A stretch of DNA of 64,000 bases from VRUE01 sp963704545 (GTDB lineage: Bacteria > Actinomycetota > Thermoleophilia > Solirubrobacterales > 70-9). Every line of letters starts with the position of its first letter. Within the stretch, counting starts at the first letter, position 1. A model generated the notes under the pieces. It had not been told where the DNA came from. It saw nothing but the letters and a program-made list of their open reading frames with translations, and made no database searches. The stretch covers positions 1,550,001 to 1,614,000 of the forward strand of contig OY969915.1 of the NCBI GenBank assembly GCA_963704545.1. The letters run 5' to 3'. This document shows positions 45,053 to 53,830 of the stretch, in pieces. Made by a program: the position numbers and the translations under genes.

Positions 45053-45916
45053 GTGAGCTACCCGGAGGACCTTCGCGCTCTGGTCGATGCCGAGCTGGAG
45101 CGGCTGCGCTTCGCCCGGACCGCTCCGACCGCCGGCCTGGAGGAGGCGATGCGGTACTCGCTGCTGGCCGGGGGCAAGCGCGTGCGCCCCGTCCTGGCGC
45201 TGGCGACGGCGCGGGCGTTAGGAGCTGCGCCCGAGCGCTACCTGCCGGTTGCCTGTGCGGTCGAGCTGATCCACACCTACTCGCTGATCCACGACGACCT
45301 GCCGGCGATGGACGACGACGAGCTGCGGCGGGGCTTACCGACCTCCCACGTCAAGTACGGCGAGGACGTGGCGATCCTCGCCGGCGACGGGCTCTTCGCC
45401 GAGGCGGTGCGGCTCTTCTGCGAGCAGCCTGGCGAGCCGGCTCGGGTGCTCGCGGCGCTGCGGGAACTGAGCGCGGCAACGGGAGTCGACGGGATGGTCG
45501 GCGGCCAGTACGTCGACGTGGTCGGCGGGCGGCGCGACGCCGAGGAGCTGCGGGCGCTGCACGCGCTGAAGACCGGCAGCCTGATCGCGGCGAGCGTCGG
45601 CATCGTGCTCGTTCTCGAGGGGCTGGGCGAACCTGAGACAATGCCGTTTCGCCGGTTTGCCAGCGAGCTGGGCGTCCTCTTCCAGATCGTCGACGACATC
45701 CTCGACGTGACCGGAAGCGACGAGCGGCTCGGCAAGCCGCGCGGAAGCGACGAGCGACATGGCAAACTCACGTACGTCAGCCACTTCGGCCTCGAGCGGG
45801 CGCGCCAGCTTGCGGCCGAGTCCCACGCGAAGGCGGTCGACTCCCTTGCCGAGGCCGCCGGCGATACGTCCGACCTGCGGCGGGTAGCCGACTACATCTT
45901 CACCAGGAACGAATGA
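45053..45916 (+). CDS. ispA: Polyprenyl (farnesyl/geranylgeranyl) diphosphate synthase
   Basis: 287 residues. First aspartate-rich motif HTYSLIHDDLPAMDDD, second QIVDDILDVTG, and GGKRVRPVLALA at the substrate loop. Condenses IPP with allylic diphosphates; the residues before the first motif resemble FPP/GGPP-size synthases. The segment GSDERLGKPRGSDERHGK carries a short duplication (GSDER twice). GTG start right after the palindromic repeat; its stop overlaps the ATG of dxs, so both isoprenoid genes are coupled. Confidence 0.9.
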   Translation: MSYPEDLRALVDAELERLRFARTAPTAGLEEAMRYSLLAGGKRVRPVLALATARALGAAPERYLPVACAVELIHTYSLIHDDLPAMDDDELRRGLPTSHVKYGEDVAILAGDGLFAEAVRLFCEQPGEPARVLAALRELSAATGVDGMVGGQYVDVVGGRRDAEELRALHALKTGSLIAASVGIVLVLEGLGEPETMPFRRFASELGVLFQIVDDILDVTGSDERLGKPRGSDERHGKLTYVSHFGLERARQLAAESHAKAVDSLAEAAGDTSDLRRVADYIFTRNE

Positions 45917-48000
45917 GCGACAACGGAAACTCAGCAGACCGCCAGGGCGACGGGCCGCACCTGCTCGACGGCATCGACGCGCCGGCCGACCTGCACGGCC
46001 TCGACGACGCCCAGCTGCAGCAGGTGGCGCAGGAGATGCGCGCCTACATCATCGACACGATCGGGGAGATCGGAGGCCACTTCGGCGCCAACCTCGGCAC
46101 CTGCGAGCTGGCGGTGGCGCTGCACAGCCTGCTCGACTCGCCGCGCGACAAGGTGCTCTGGGACGTCGGCCACCAGGCCTACCCGCACAAGATCCTCACC
46201 GGCCGCCGCGAGGGGCTGCCGACGATCCGTCAGTACGGCGGCCTCGCCCCGTTCTGCTCGGTCTTCGAGTCCGAGCACGACATCATGGGTGCCGGCCACG
46301 CCTCGACCTCGATCGGCTACGCGGTCGGGCTGAAGGAGGCGATGCGCAAGGGAATCGGCGAGGACGGGAGAGTCGCGGCCGTGATCGGCGACGGGGCGCT
46401 GACCGGCGGAGTCGCCTACGAGTCGCTGCACGCGGCCGGTGGGCTGCAGACGCCGGTGGTGATCGTGCTCAACGACAACGGCATGTCGATCTCGCCGAAC
46501 GTCGGGGCGCTCTCGCGCTACTTCAACCGGGTGCGGCTCAACCCGCGCCTCTACCACGCCCGCGAGGGGGTCGAGGACCGGCTCACCAAGCTGCCGCTCG
46601 GCCTCGGCAGGCGGATCGAACGGCTCGGGCCGGAGATCAAGTCGGCGATCAAGGCCTACTGGGCACCCGGGCTCTTCTTCGAGGAGCTCGACCTCGCCTA
46701 CATGGGCGTGATCGACGGCCACGACGTGCACGCCCTGCGCGAGGCCCTGCGCGAGGCGTTCGAGGCCGAACGGCCGGTGATCGTCCACATCCACACGGTC
46801 AAGGGCAAGGGCTTCTCCCCGGCCGAGGAGGGCGGCCTCGAGGGCATGGAGAAATGGCACGCCGCGAAGCCGAAGTCGATCGTCAACGGCGCCCCCGCCG
46901 AAAAGCCCGCCGACGGGACTAAATCGTCCGCTGGAGGGACGATTTCGGCCCATCGGCGGCCGGTTGGGGTGCAGGAATCGGACTCGCCGGAGGCGATCGC
47001 GCCGGAGCGGCTGGAGGCGCCGCCGGCGCCGAGCGCGCCGCCCCAGTACACCCAGGTCTTCGGCGACGCGATCGTCGCCGAGGCGCGGCGCGACCCGCGC
47101 GTGATCGGGATCACCGCGGCGATGGCGGGGGGGACCGGACTGCAGAAGCTCGCCGACGAGGTGCCCGGGCAGTACTACGACGTGGGCATCGCCGAGCAGA
47201 ACGCGGTGCTGCTCGCCTCGGGCCTGGCGATCCAGGGCGCGAAGCCGGTCTGCGCGATCTACTCGACCTTCCTCCAGCGGGCCTACGACCAGATCATCCA
47301 CGACGTCTGCCTGCAGGATCTCGACGTCACCTTCGCCATGGACCGGGCCGGGCTGGTGGGTGACGACGGGCCGACCCACCACGGCGCCTTCGACGTCTCC
47401 TACTTCCGCCCGGTCCCCAACGTCGTCGTGATGGCGCCGCGCGACGAGGCGATGCTGGTCCACATGCTGCGCACGGCGGTAGCCCACGATGGCCCGGCGG
47501 CGCTGCGCTACCCGCGTGGCGCAGCCGAGGGGGCGGAGTTGCCGGCGGAGGCGCGGGAGATCCCGATCGGCACCGGCGAGGTGCTGGCGAACGGCGAGCG
47601 GGTCGCCCTGCTCGGGTTCGGCTACGGGGTCGCGGTCGCCCTCGAGGCGGCCGGGATCCTCGCCGGGCACGGGCTCGAGGCGACGGTGGCCGACGCCCGT
47701 TTCGCCAAGCCGCTCGACGGCGAGCTGGCCGAGCGGCTCGCGCGCGAGCACGACCTGGTCGTGACGATCGAGGAGAACGTCCTGCCCGGGGGCTTCGGCT
47801 CGGCGGTCCTGGAGCACCTCGAGGACGCTTTCTCCGACCGTCCCGGAGACCGCGCCCACGTCATGCGGGTCGGGCTTCCCGACCGCTACGTCACCCACGG
47901 CAAGCCGGCCCTGCTGCGCCAGGAGGCGGGGCTCACCGGCGAGGCCGTGGCTCAGCGCGTCCTCGCCTCGCTGCGTTCCGGCGAGCCTGCCCTGAGCTGA
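45913..48000 (+). CDS. dxs: 1-deoxy-D-xylulose-5-phosphate synthase
   Basis: 695 residues. The TPP-binding domain (GAGHASTSIGYAVG, IGDGALTGGVAYE, NDNGMSISPNVG), the pyrimidine domain with DRAGLVGDDGPTHHGAFD, and the C-terminal transketolase domain are complete. First enzyme of the MEP pathway, condensing pyruvate and glyceraldehyde 3-phosphate. The linker between the first two domains (about residues 325-375) is much longer than usual and low in complexity. Part of its DNA is a palindrome (46909-46957). Confidence 0.95.
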   Translation: MSDNGNSADRQGDGPHLLDGIDAPADLHGLDDAQLQQVAQEMRAYIIDTIGEIGGHFGANLGTCELAVALHSLLDSPRDKVLWDVGHQAYPHKILTGRREGLPTIRQYGGLAPFCSVFESEHDIMGAGHASTSIGYAVGLKEAMRKGIGEDGRVAAVIGDGALTGGVAYESLHAAGGLQTPVVIVLNDNGMSISPNVGALSRYFNRVRLNPRLYHAREGVEDRLTKLPLGLGRRIERLGPEIKSAIKAYWAPGLFFEELDLAYMGVIDGHDVHALREALREAFEAERPVIVHIHTVKGKGFSPAEEGGLEGMEKWHAAKPKSIVNGAPAEKPADGTKSSAGGTISAHRRPVGVQESDSPEAIAPERLEAPPAPSAPPQYTQVFGDAIVAEARRDPRVIGITAAMAGGTGLQKLADEVPGQYYDVGIAEQNAVLLASGLAIQGAKPVCAIYSTFLQRAYDQIIHDVCLQDLDVTFAMDRAGLVGDDGPTHHGAFDVSYFRPVPNVVVMAPRDEAMLVHMLRTAVAHDGPAALRYPRGAAEGAELPAEAREIPIGTGEVLANGERVALLGFGYGVAVALEAAGILAGHGLEATVADARFAKPLDGELAERLAREHDLVVTIEENVLPGGFGSAVLEHLEDAFSDRPGDRAHVMRVGLPDRYVTHGKPALLRQEAGLTGEAVAQRVLASLRSGEPALS
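46909..46957. repeat. Palindromic insert inside dxs
   Basis: Inner arms AAATCGTCC (46921-46929) and GGACGATTT (46937-46945), loop 7 nt. Imperfect outer arms (GCCGACGGG with CCCATCGGC) extend it to 49 bp. It falls in the inter-domain linker. Confidence 0.6.
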
Positions 48001-48063
48001 TCCGCCGGACCCGGGCCGGGCTTGCGTCAAAACGCTCAATCGGTTAGCCTTCCGGAGTCTCTT

Positions 48064-48106
48064 CTGGGGTTACTAGAGGGAGGAGAGACATCTCTACGTA
48101 TGTGGC
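48064..48106 (+). repeat. Dispersed repeat, copy A
   Basis: The core CTGGGGTTACTAGAGGGAGG, then AGAGA-CA-TCTCT hairpin and TATGTGG, closely matches copy B at 50194. A TAGCCT -10-like hexamer lies upstream (48046-48051). A Shine-Dalgarno-like GGGAGGAG precedes an ATG at 48100 that opens a 14-codon frame. In the convergent gap between dxs and a membrane gene. Confidence 0.65.
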
Positions 48107-48184
48107 TTCGCACGTCAGGGAGCGTCGCGGATCCACTACTTTGACCGCGCCGGTGCCGAGAGCATCGCGTCGCGGTGCGCGGGA

Positions 48185-48721
48185 TCAACCGTCTTCGGTT
48201 GCGGTGACGCCCCTGGGCCGGCTCAGGCGGATCGCGAAGCCGGCGAGGATGTAGGCGATCGCCACCGCGAGGAAGGCGAACTTGAGGGACGCGAATATCG
48301 TCGCCAGGAGGGGAAACGCCGCACCGCTCCCGTCGAGCGTCAGCAGCAGGCAGGCGTTCTCGAGCGCGTCGAAAGCGGCCACCAGCGCGCCGAACGAGAC
48401 CACTACCCGGCCGATCGCGCCGAGCCGGTGCCAGCCCCGTCGAATCGCGAGGTCTCGCGTCGCGGCGAGGGCCAGGGTGAGGAACGTGCCGTAGGCGAGC
48501 AGGAAGCCGAAGTCGATCCAGAGCGACTCGCGGGCGGCGTCCTGGCCGTCCTCACCCCATTCGGCGAGGATCTCGTCGGCCCGGTCTTGGCCGCCCGTCA
48601 GCTCGAACGGGATCATCCCCGGGCCGCCGGTGTCCTTCATGCGGTTCTCAGCAGGAGACATCGCAAGAAGCAGCAGCAGGGTCGCGATTCCCGACACGAT
48701 CAGCCCCCGCTTGCGAGTCAT
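48185..48721 (-). CDS. Membrane protein of unknown function
   Basis: 178 residues with a signal-anchor helix (GLIVSGIATLLLLLAMSP), an extracytoplasmic loop of ~45 residues (EILAEWGEDGQDAARESLWI) and three further helices. The arrangement is reminiscent of small four-helix proteins found widely in actinobacteria, without a named function. The start ATG at 48721 follows GATAAT by 6 nt (leaderless). A longer upstream frame would cross the divergent acetyltransferase remnant and is rejected. Confidence 0.7.
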   Translation of the reverse strand: MTRKRGLIVSGIATLLLLLAMSPAENRMKDTGGPGMIPFELTGGQDRADEILAEWGEDGQDAARESLWIDFGFLLAYGTFLTLALAATRDLAIRRGWHRLGAIGRVVVSFGALVAAFDALENACLLLTLDGSGAAFPLLATIFASLKFAFLAVAIAYILAGFAIRLSRPRGVTATEDG

Positions 48722-48780
48722 GCGGGCATTATCGCTGCCGCCTCGGTGGATCGGCTGCCGAGCATTGCGATACTGCCGAC

Positions 48781-49209
48781 TTGACTGGCGAGGGAGTCGA
48801 AATACGTCGCTGTCGGCACGAGGACGCGCAAGCGGTCCTGGAGCTTTGGACCCAGGCCCGGAGCGAGCACGCATCGACGGCCGACCGCCTGGATGACGTC
48901 GAGCGCCTGATCGAGGATTCCCCGGCCGCCCTTCTGGTGGCGGAGCGCGACGGCGAGATCATCGGCGCTCTGATCGCCGGCTGGGGACGGGTGGCGAGGG
49001 AACATGTACCGGCTTGCCGTTCGCGAGGGGCACCGACGTCAGGGCATTGGACTGCGCTAACGCGGGCCGGCGAGGAGTATCTGCGCAGCTGCGGCGTTCG
49101 CCGGATCACCGCCCTGGTCGCCTTCGAGGACGACGCGGCCGGGCCATTCTGGGAGTTCGCCGGGTACCCCCAGGATCAAGAGATCGGTCGCCGAGTCCGC
49201 AACCTGTAG
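48781..49209 (+). pseudogene. GNAT acetyltransferase with two compensating frameshifts
   Basis: Both ends of the 142-residue frame read as a GNAT domain (EIRRCRHEDAQAVLELWTQA; EYLRSCGVRRITALVAFED; FWEFAGYPQDQEIG). Between 48987 and 49053 the expected acetyl-CoA-binding motif lies in another frame (WRGNMYRLAVREGHRRQGIG). An extra G in the GGGG run at 48983-48986 and a missing base near 49053 explain this. As read, the encoded segment GRVAREHVPACRSRG is nonsense for the family and the pyrophosphate-binding loop is lost. Either a decaying gene or two sequencing errors. TTG start, with GATACT 6 nt upstream. Confidence 0.75.
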
Positions 49210-49224
49210 GCGGAGGCAACCGGT

Positions 49225-49578
49225 TCAGCCGCTTGGGGCGATGACCCGCCGTGATGCTTCCAAAGACCGAGCCACACTCTTCGGCCGCATTGCCGGGTTG
49301 AACATGAGTTGCGCGGCGTTGCTCAGCGCAAGCGACCCCCAGAGGACAGCCTTCAGTGCGTCGCCTTCGAGGGCGACGTAGATCGCTGCGGGCACCATGA
49401 GAACCACGATGGCGGTCGCCAGCCAGCGCAACGACCCCATGTGGCCCTGGCGTTGGTAGCCCTCGGCCAGCGCGACAGCCGCGGCTGCCATCCGTGGGTC
49501 TTCCGGAGCCTCGCCTCGGTAGACAAACCGTCTGACGCGCCACTTGTCACCGAAGGAAAGCGCCTTGAATGCCTGCAT
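49225..49578 (-). CDS. Small membrane protein of unknown function
   Basis: 117 residues. A soluble N-terminal part (KALSFGDKWRVRRFVYRGEA then AAAAVALAEGYQRQ) precedes two membrane helices (WLATAIVVLMVPAAIYVAL and AVLWGSLALSNAAQLMF). It resembles short two-helix proteins that are common beside repeats in these genomes, but no family is recognised. TAACCT lies 7 nt before the ATG (leaderless). Overlapped upstream by repeat copy C. Confidence 0.6.
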   Translation of the reverse strand: MQAFKALSFGDKWRVRRFVYRGEAPEDPRMAAAAVALAEGYQRQGHMGSLRWLATAIVVLMVPAAIYVALEGDALKAVLWGSLALSNAAQLMFNPAMRPKSVARSLEASRRVIAPSG

Positions 49579-49595
49579 CGCCTTCAGGTTATCCG

Positions 49596-49660
49596 CACAA
49601 CAGAAAATGCCCCGCCGGCGAGGCGAGGCGATTTTTGAGGTTACTACAGGGAAATCTCAA
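49596..49660 (+). repeat. Dispersed repeat, copy C
   Basis: Matches copy B over ~58 nt (about 50 identical): CACAACAGAAAA, a GCCCCGCC/GGCGAGGC hairpin, then GGTTACTACAGGGA. After that it diverges. Confidence 0.7.
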
Positions 49661-50154
49661 CGTTTATCCTCGGATCAACTTTCGCGTTGATTGCTGGGCT
49701 CCCCGCCGAGGCGGTGAACTTGGCTTTGCCGTCACTCGGTTGAACTCGGACGGCGAAGCTCGCCACCCTGGCATCCGCGGTTTCGACCGGCATCCGACGA
49801 TCAGTGGCCGGGGGGCAGTTAGCTCCTACGGCCGCTGTAGCCGGGGGAGGAAGCCATCGGTTGCGAGTTGCGGGGGTCGGACGGGGACGTCACGCTGCAC
49901 GGGTCGATCCGGGTCCGACCGGAAACCCGCTGCGCCAAGTCCATATACATCTCGACCGCCGTGACGACCTGCGAACCCACGGTCAACCAGCCTTGCCCGG
50001 CATCGCTCCAGATCGCGGTGCTTTTCAGGGGCCTTTCGCGCGGCTGTTAGCCATCTGACTGTGGCACCAACTGTGGCACGACGGCTGGTGAGCCGGTCCG
50101 GCAGACGCTTCCGCTGTCGGTCTGGTGCCGCATATTCCGCTTGCTAGAGCCCCA
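49661..50154. other. Gene-poor stretch between repeat copies C and B
   Basis: No convincing gene. One frame at 49868-50050 (SIRVRPETRCAKSIYISTAV and later CPASLQIAVLFRG, with several cysteines) has some coding character and may be a fragment of a secreted protein. A tandem CTGTGGCAC pair occurs near 50058-50080. The stretch could be a decayed mobile element, but no transposase or integrase is recognisable. Confidence 0.4.
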
Positions 50155-50240
50155 CACAACAGAAAACGCCCCGCCGGGGAGGCGGAGCGTTATCTGGGGT
50201 TACTACAGGGAGGAGAGATATTTATCTCTATATATGTGGA
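50155..50240 (+). repeat. Dispersed repeat, copy B (longest)
   Basis: Contains a terminator-like hairpin (AACGC-CCGCC with GGCGG-GCGTT), the shared core CTGGGGTTACTACAGGGAGG, and a hairpin AGAGATA-TT-TATCTCT followed by TATATATGTGG. Shares its 5' part with copy C and its 3' part with copy A. Confidence 0.75.
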
Positions 50241-50555
50241 TCTGTGGGAGGTAGGTGGGCCCTTTGATGTGCCGCTGGAACGTCATCGTGGGAGGCGATG
50301 GCGCATATGGGCGGCGCCGGACCCAGCCAAGAAGTTAGTTATTTCGTGTCCCTTATCGGTTGTCCTCTACGAATCCTTGAGCAACATACGAACATACGTG
50401 CGCTTTGTCTGTGAGAGCGATCACAGATCGTTGTCCAATTCGGTCGACTATCCACTCCAGCGTCATGCAATCAGGTTAATCCAAAGCTTGGATAAAAACC
50501 TGTATCTCGCGTTAAGCAGCGTCGTTGCGCCTGGCCGGCGCTACCGTTCCGGCGG
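50241..50555. other. A/T-richer intergenic stretch upstream of tlyA
   Basis: Noticeably lower G+C than its surroundings, with no supported gene. Just before tlyA a TACCGT hexamer (50542-50547) sits 8 nt upstream of the ATG and may be its -10. Confidence 0.5.
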
Positions 50556-51341
50556 ATGAAGAAAGCCCGGATAGACGCGGTTCTGGCCGAACGGGGCCTG
50601 TTCCCGTCGCGTACGGCCGCGGCCGTGGCGGTACGCGCAGGCGAGGTGCGCGTCGGCACCGACGGGCCGGTCGCGCTGCGCCCCAGCCAGCTGGTCGAGC
50701 CGGAGGCGGCGTTCGTCGTCGACTCCGGGCCGCGCTTCGTCTCCCGCGGCGGCATCAAGCTGGAGAACGCGCTGGAGGCGCTGGGGATCGACGTCGCCGG
50801 GCGCGACTGCCTCGACGTGGGCGCTTCGACCGGCGGCTTCACCGACTGCATGCTGCAGCGCGGCGCCGCCCGGGTCGCCGCGGCCGACGTGGCCTACGGG
50901 CAGATCGACCAAGGGCTGAGAGAAGACTCGCGCGTCACGACGATCGAGCGGCTCAACGCCCGCGACATGCTGCCCACGGACCTGCCCTTCCTCCCCGAGC
51001 TGGCGACGATCGACGTCTCCTTCATCTCCCTGGCGAAGGTGCTGCCCGCGGTCGCCCGCTGCCTGACCCCCGATGGCGAGGTGCTCGCGATGGTCAAGCC
51101 CCAGTTCGAGCTTGGGCGGGAGCGGGTCCGCAAGGGGGTTGTCCGGGACGCGGGAGACCGGCGCGAGGCGATCCTCGGCGTCGCGCTCGCGGCACGCGAT
51201 CTCGGCCTCACGGTGCGCGGCTTCGCCTCCTCGGGCCTGCCCGGCCCGAAGGGCAATCGCGAGACCTTCGTCTGGTGCGGCCGCGGCGGGGAAGTCGCCG
51301 ACATCGAGGCGGCTATCGCCGCGGTGGTGAGTGAGAAGTGA
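50556..51341 (+). CDS. tlyA: TlyA-family rRNA 2'-O-methyltransferase
   Basis: 261 residues. N-terminal S4 RNA-binding domain (RIDAVLAERGLFPSRTAAAV) and an FtsJ-like methyltransferase domain with the SAM loop CLDVGASTGGFTDCMLQ, VAYGQIDQGLRED and MVKPQFELGRERVRKG. The K-D-K-E tetrad residues are plausible. In mycobacteria TlyA methylates 16S and 23S rRNA (capreomycin sensitivity). Leaderless-type -10 (TACCGT). The stop overlaps the GTG of nadK. Confidence 0.92.
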   Translation: MKKARIDAVLAERGLFPSRTAAAVAVRAGEVRVGTDGPVALRPSQLVEPEAAFVVDSGPRFVSRGGIKLENALEALGIDVAGRDCLDVGASTGGFTDCMLQRGAARVAAADVAYGQIDQGLREDSRVTTIERLNARDMLPTDLPFLPELATIDVSFISLAKVLPAVARCLTPDGEVLAMVKPQFELGRERVRKGVVRDAGDRREAILGVALAARDLGLTVRGFASSGLPGPKGNRETFVWCGRGGEVADIEAAIAAVVSEK

Positions 51342-52183
51342 AGACCGCCGCCCTGATCACCCACTCCCACCCGCCGGCCGCGACCGAAGCGGTCGCGGTG
51401 GCCACCGCCGTCGCCCGCGATGCCGGCTGGCGCCTCGTCGCCACCGAGGGGGAGATCTCCAAGCACGACCACGCCGCCGCGGGGGTCGAACGGGTCGACT
51501 CGCTGCCGGCCGATCCCGACCTCTGCCTCGTGCTCGGCGGCGACGGCTCGATCCTCTACGCGCTGCGCCGTTTCGCGCGCACCGGCGTACCGGTCTTCGG
51601 CGTCAACTTCGGCACGGTCGGATTCCTCGCCGCGGTCGATCGCAGCGAGGCCGAGGAGGGGATCCGCCGGGCCCTGGCCGGAGAGACCGAGGCGATCGAC
51701 CTGCCCGCTCTGGCGATCGCGGTGGACGACGAGGAGCACTTCGCCTTCAACGACGTCAGCTTCAGCCGCCGCCCTCACGACCGGGTTGCCGAGCTCAGCT
51801 ACCGGATCGCCGGCGAGGAGGTCGGCAACGTGCGCTGCGACGGCCTCGTCGCGGCCACCCCCGCCGGCTCGACCGGCTACAACCTCGCCAACCAGGGTCC
51901 GATCCTCGCCTGGGGGGTGAAGGGGTACGTGGTGAGCTACATCTCGCCCCACTCGCTGACCGCCCGTGCCCTGGTCGTAGCCCCTGGCGACGTGCTCAGC
52001 GTCGGCAACGCGTCCGGCCGCGAGCCGGTGGACGTCGCCATCGACGGCGCGCATGCCGGGGCGCTGGCACCGGGTGCCGCTTTGGACGTGCATTTCGCCG
52101 ACGCGGTCGGCCGCCTCGCCCAGCTCCCGGGATCGAGCTTCTACCACCGCATCCGCGAGAAGTTCGGCCACTTGGCGGTCTAG
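51338..52183 (+). CDS. nadK: NAD kinase
   Basis: 281 residues. The diagnostic GGDG loop (LCLVLGGDGSILYALRRF), FGVNFGTVGFLA, FAFNDVSFSRR and the glycine-rich ATPAGSTGYNLANQGPIL. Phosphorylates NAD to NADP in the cytosol. GTG start overlapping tlyA by 4 nt, the typical tlyA-nadK-recN order, here interrupted by an MFS gene before recN. Confidence 0.94.
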   Translation: MKTAALITHSHPPAATEAVAVATAVARDAGWRLVATEGEISKHDHAAAGVERVDSLPADPDLCLVLGGDGSILYALRRFARTGVPVFGVNFGTVGFLAAVDRSEAEEGIRRALAGETEAIDLPALAIAVDDEEHFAFNDVSFSRRPHDRVAELSYRIAGEEVGNVRCDGLVAATPAGSTGYNLANQGPILAWGVKGYVVSYISPHSLTARALVVAPGDVLSVGNASGREPVDVAIDGAHAGALAPGAALDVHFADAVGRLAQLPGSSFYHRIREKFGHLAV

Positions 52184-52185
52184 CG

Positions 52186-53709
52186 ATGGAGCGCAAGTGG
52201 TGGACGCTTGTCCTGATCTCGATCGCGACGTTCATGCTGCTGCTGGACATCACGGTCGTCAACGTCGCCCTGCCCGACATCCAGCGCGACCTGGACGCCA
52301 GCCTGTCGAGCCTGCAGTGGGTCGTCGACGCCTACTCGCTGACCCTGGCCGCCTTCCTCCTCACGGCCGGCTCGCTCGGCGACCGCCTCGGTCGCAGGCG
52401 GGTCTTCTCGATCGGGTTCGCGATCTTCACCTTCGCCTCGTTCCTCTGCGGCATCGCCGGCGACCCGACTCTGCTCAACTTGGCGCGGGGCCTGCAGGGC
52501 GTCGGTGGGGCGGCGATGTTCGCGACCTCGCTGGCGCTGATCGGCCAGGAGTTCCACGGCAAGGACCGGGCGACGGCGTTCGGCGTCTGGGGGGCGACGG
52601 TCGGCGGCGCCGTGGCGATCGGCCCGCTGGTCGGCGGCCTGATCACCGAGCACCTCGGCTGGGAGTGGATCTTCTTCGTCAACGTGCCGATCGGCGCGCT
52701 CGCCATCGCCCTGACCGAGCGCAAGCTCGCCAACGTCGCCGCCCAGGACGCCGCGCCGATCGATCTGCCCGGCCTGGCGACCTTCTCCCTCGGCCTCTTC
52801 CTGCTGATCTTCGGCCTGATCCGCGGAAACCCCGAGGGCTGGGGGAGCGGCACGATCGTCGCTTCGCTCGGCGGCGCGGTGCTGCTGCTCCTCGCCTTCG
52901 TCGCGATCGAGGCGCGCAGTCCGCACCCGATGCTCGACCTCACCCTCTTCCGCAAGCCCGCCTTCAACGGCGTGTCCGCCGTGGCCTTCGGCCTCTCCGC
53001 CGGGATGTTCGCGCTGTTCCTCTACCTGACGATCTACATGCAGGGGGTGCTCGGCTACTCGCCGTTGGAGACCGGCCTGCGCTTCCTGCCGCTGACCGTG
53101 CTCTCGTTCGTCGCCTCGCCGATCGCCGGCAAGCTCTCCGACCGCGTCCCGATCCGGGTTCTGCTCGGCACCGGCCTGGGTGCGGTCGGCCTCGGTCTAC
53201 TGCTGATGCACGGCCTCAGCCCCGGCTCGGAGGTGAGTGAGCTGCTTCCGGGCTTCCTCATCGCCGGAATCGGGATCGGCATCGCCAATCCCGGCATCGG
53301 CCAGGCGGCGATCGCCGTCGTCCCGGTCGAGAAGGCCGGCATGGGCTCGGGCATCAACACCACCTTCCGCCAGATCGGCATAGCCACCGGCATCGCCTCC
53401 CTGGGCGCGATCTTCCAGTCACGCGTAGCTTCCAAGCTCAACGAGCTGCTGCCGAACGCCCCCGACGGTCTCGCCGAAGCCGTTTCCTCCAGCGGTACCC
53501 ACGCGGCTGCCGGATTTGCACCGCCGGGCCAGCAAGGGCGGATCGTCGAGGCCTCCGAAGCGGCCTTCGTCAGCGGCTTCAACGAGATCCTCCTCATAGG
53601 AGCCGTGCTCTCCTTCGTCGTGGCTGCTCTCGGCTTCGCCTTGGTTCGCTCACAGGACTTCGTCCAAGCTTCACAAGGGACGCCTGCACCGGAGTCCGTC
53701 CCTGCCTAG
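52186..53709 (+). CDS. DHA2-family (14-TM) MFS drug exporter
   Basis: 507 residues with 14 predicted helices of the EmrB/QacA type: LLDITVVNVALPDIQRDL (motif D1), LGDRLGRRRVFSIGF (motif A) and ATVGGAVAIGPLVGGLIT (motif C, antiporter). Proton-driven efflux of drugs or toxic compounds at the inner membrane. The ATG at 52186 lies 3 nt after the nadK stop, so it is cotranscribed within the tlyA-nadK-recN set, where such a gene is not normally found; probably a lineage-specific insertion. Confidence 0.9.
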   Translation: MERKWWTLVLISIATFMLLLDITVVNVALPDIQRDLDASLSSLQWVVDAYSLTLAAFLLTAGSLGDRLGRRRVFSIGFAIFTFASFLCGIAGDPTLLNLARGLQGVGGAAMFATSLALIGQEFHGKDRATAFGVWGATVGGAVAIGPLVGGLITEHLGWEWIFFVNVPIGALAIALTERKLANVAAQDAAPIDLPGLATFSLGLFLLIFGLIRGNPEGWGSGTIVASLGGAVLLLLAFVAIEARSPHPMLDLTLFRKPAFNGVSAVAFGLSAGMFALFLYLTIYMQGVLGYSPLETGLRFLPLTVLSFVASPIAGKLSDRVPIRVLLGTGLGAVGLGLLLMHGLSPGSEVSELLPGFLIAGIGIGIANPGIGQAAIAVVPVEKAGMGSGINTTFRQIGIATGIASLGAIFQSRVASKLNELLPNAPDGLAEAVSSSGTHAAAGFAPPGQQGRIVEASEAAFVSGFNEILLIGAVLSFVVAALGFALVRSQDFVQASQGTPAPESVPA

Positions 53710-53731
53710 CCGTCTCTCGCGGGGGGTGGCG

Positions 53732-53793
53732 CGGATTTGGGGGACCACCCCGAGGAAGCTTTAGCTACCGCAGGGGTGGTGGCACCAAATCCG
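53732..53793. repeat. Palindromic element between the MFS gene and recN
   Basis: Two-part stem: CGGATTTGG (53732-53740) with CCAAATCCG (53785-53793), and ACCACCCC (53744-53751) with GGGGTGGT (53773-53780), separated by small internal loops. May terminate the upstream operon. Confidence 0.65.
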
Positions 53794-53830
53794 TGACAGG
53801 ACCCGCCGCGCCAACTGCTACACAGAGGGC

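Noticed and set aside
49569..50559. Several 60-140-codon frames in the gap between the repeat copies and tlyA
   Set aside because: They span repeats and hairpins, have no ribosome sites and no recognisable domains; at most gene fragments.
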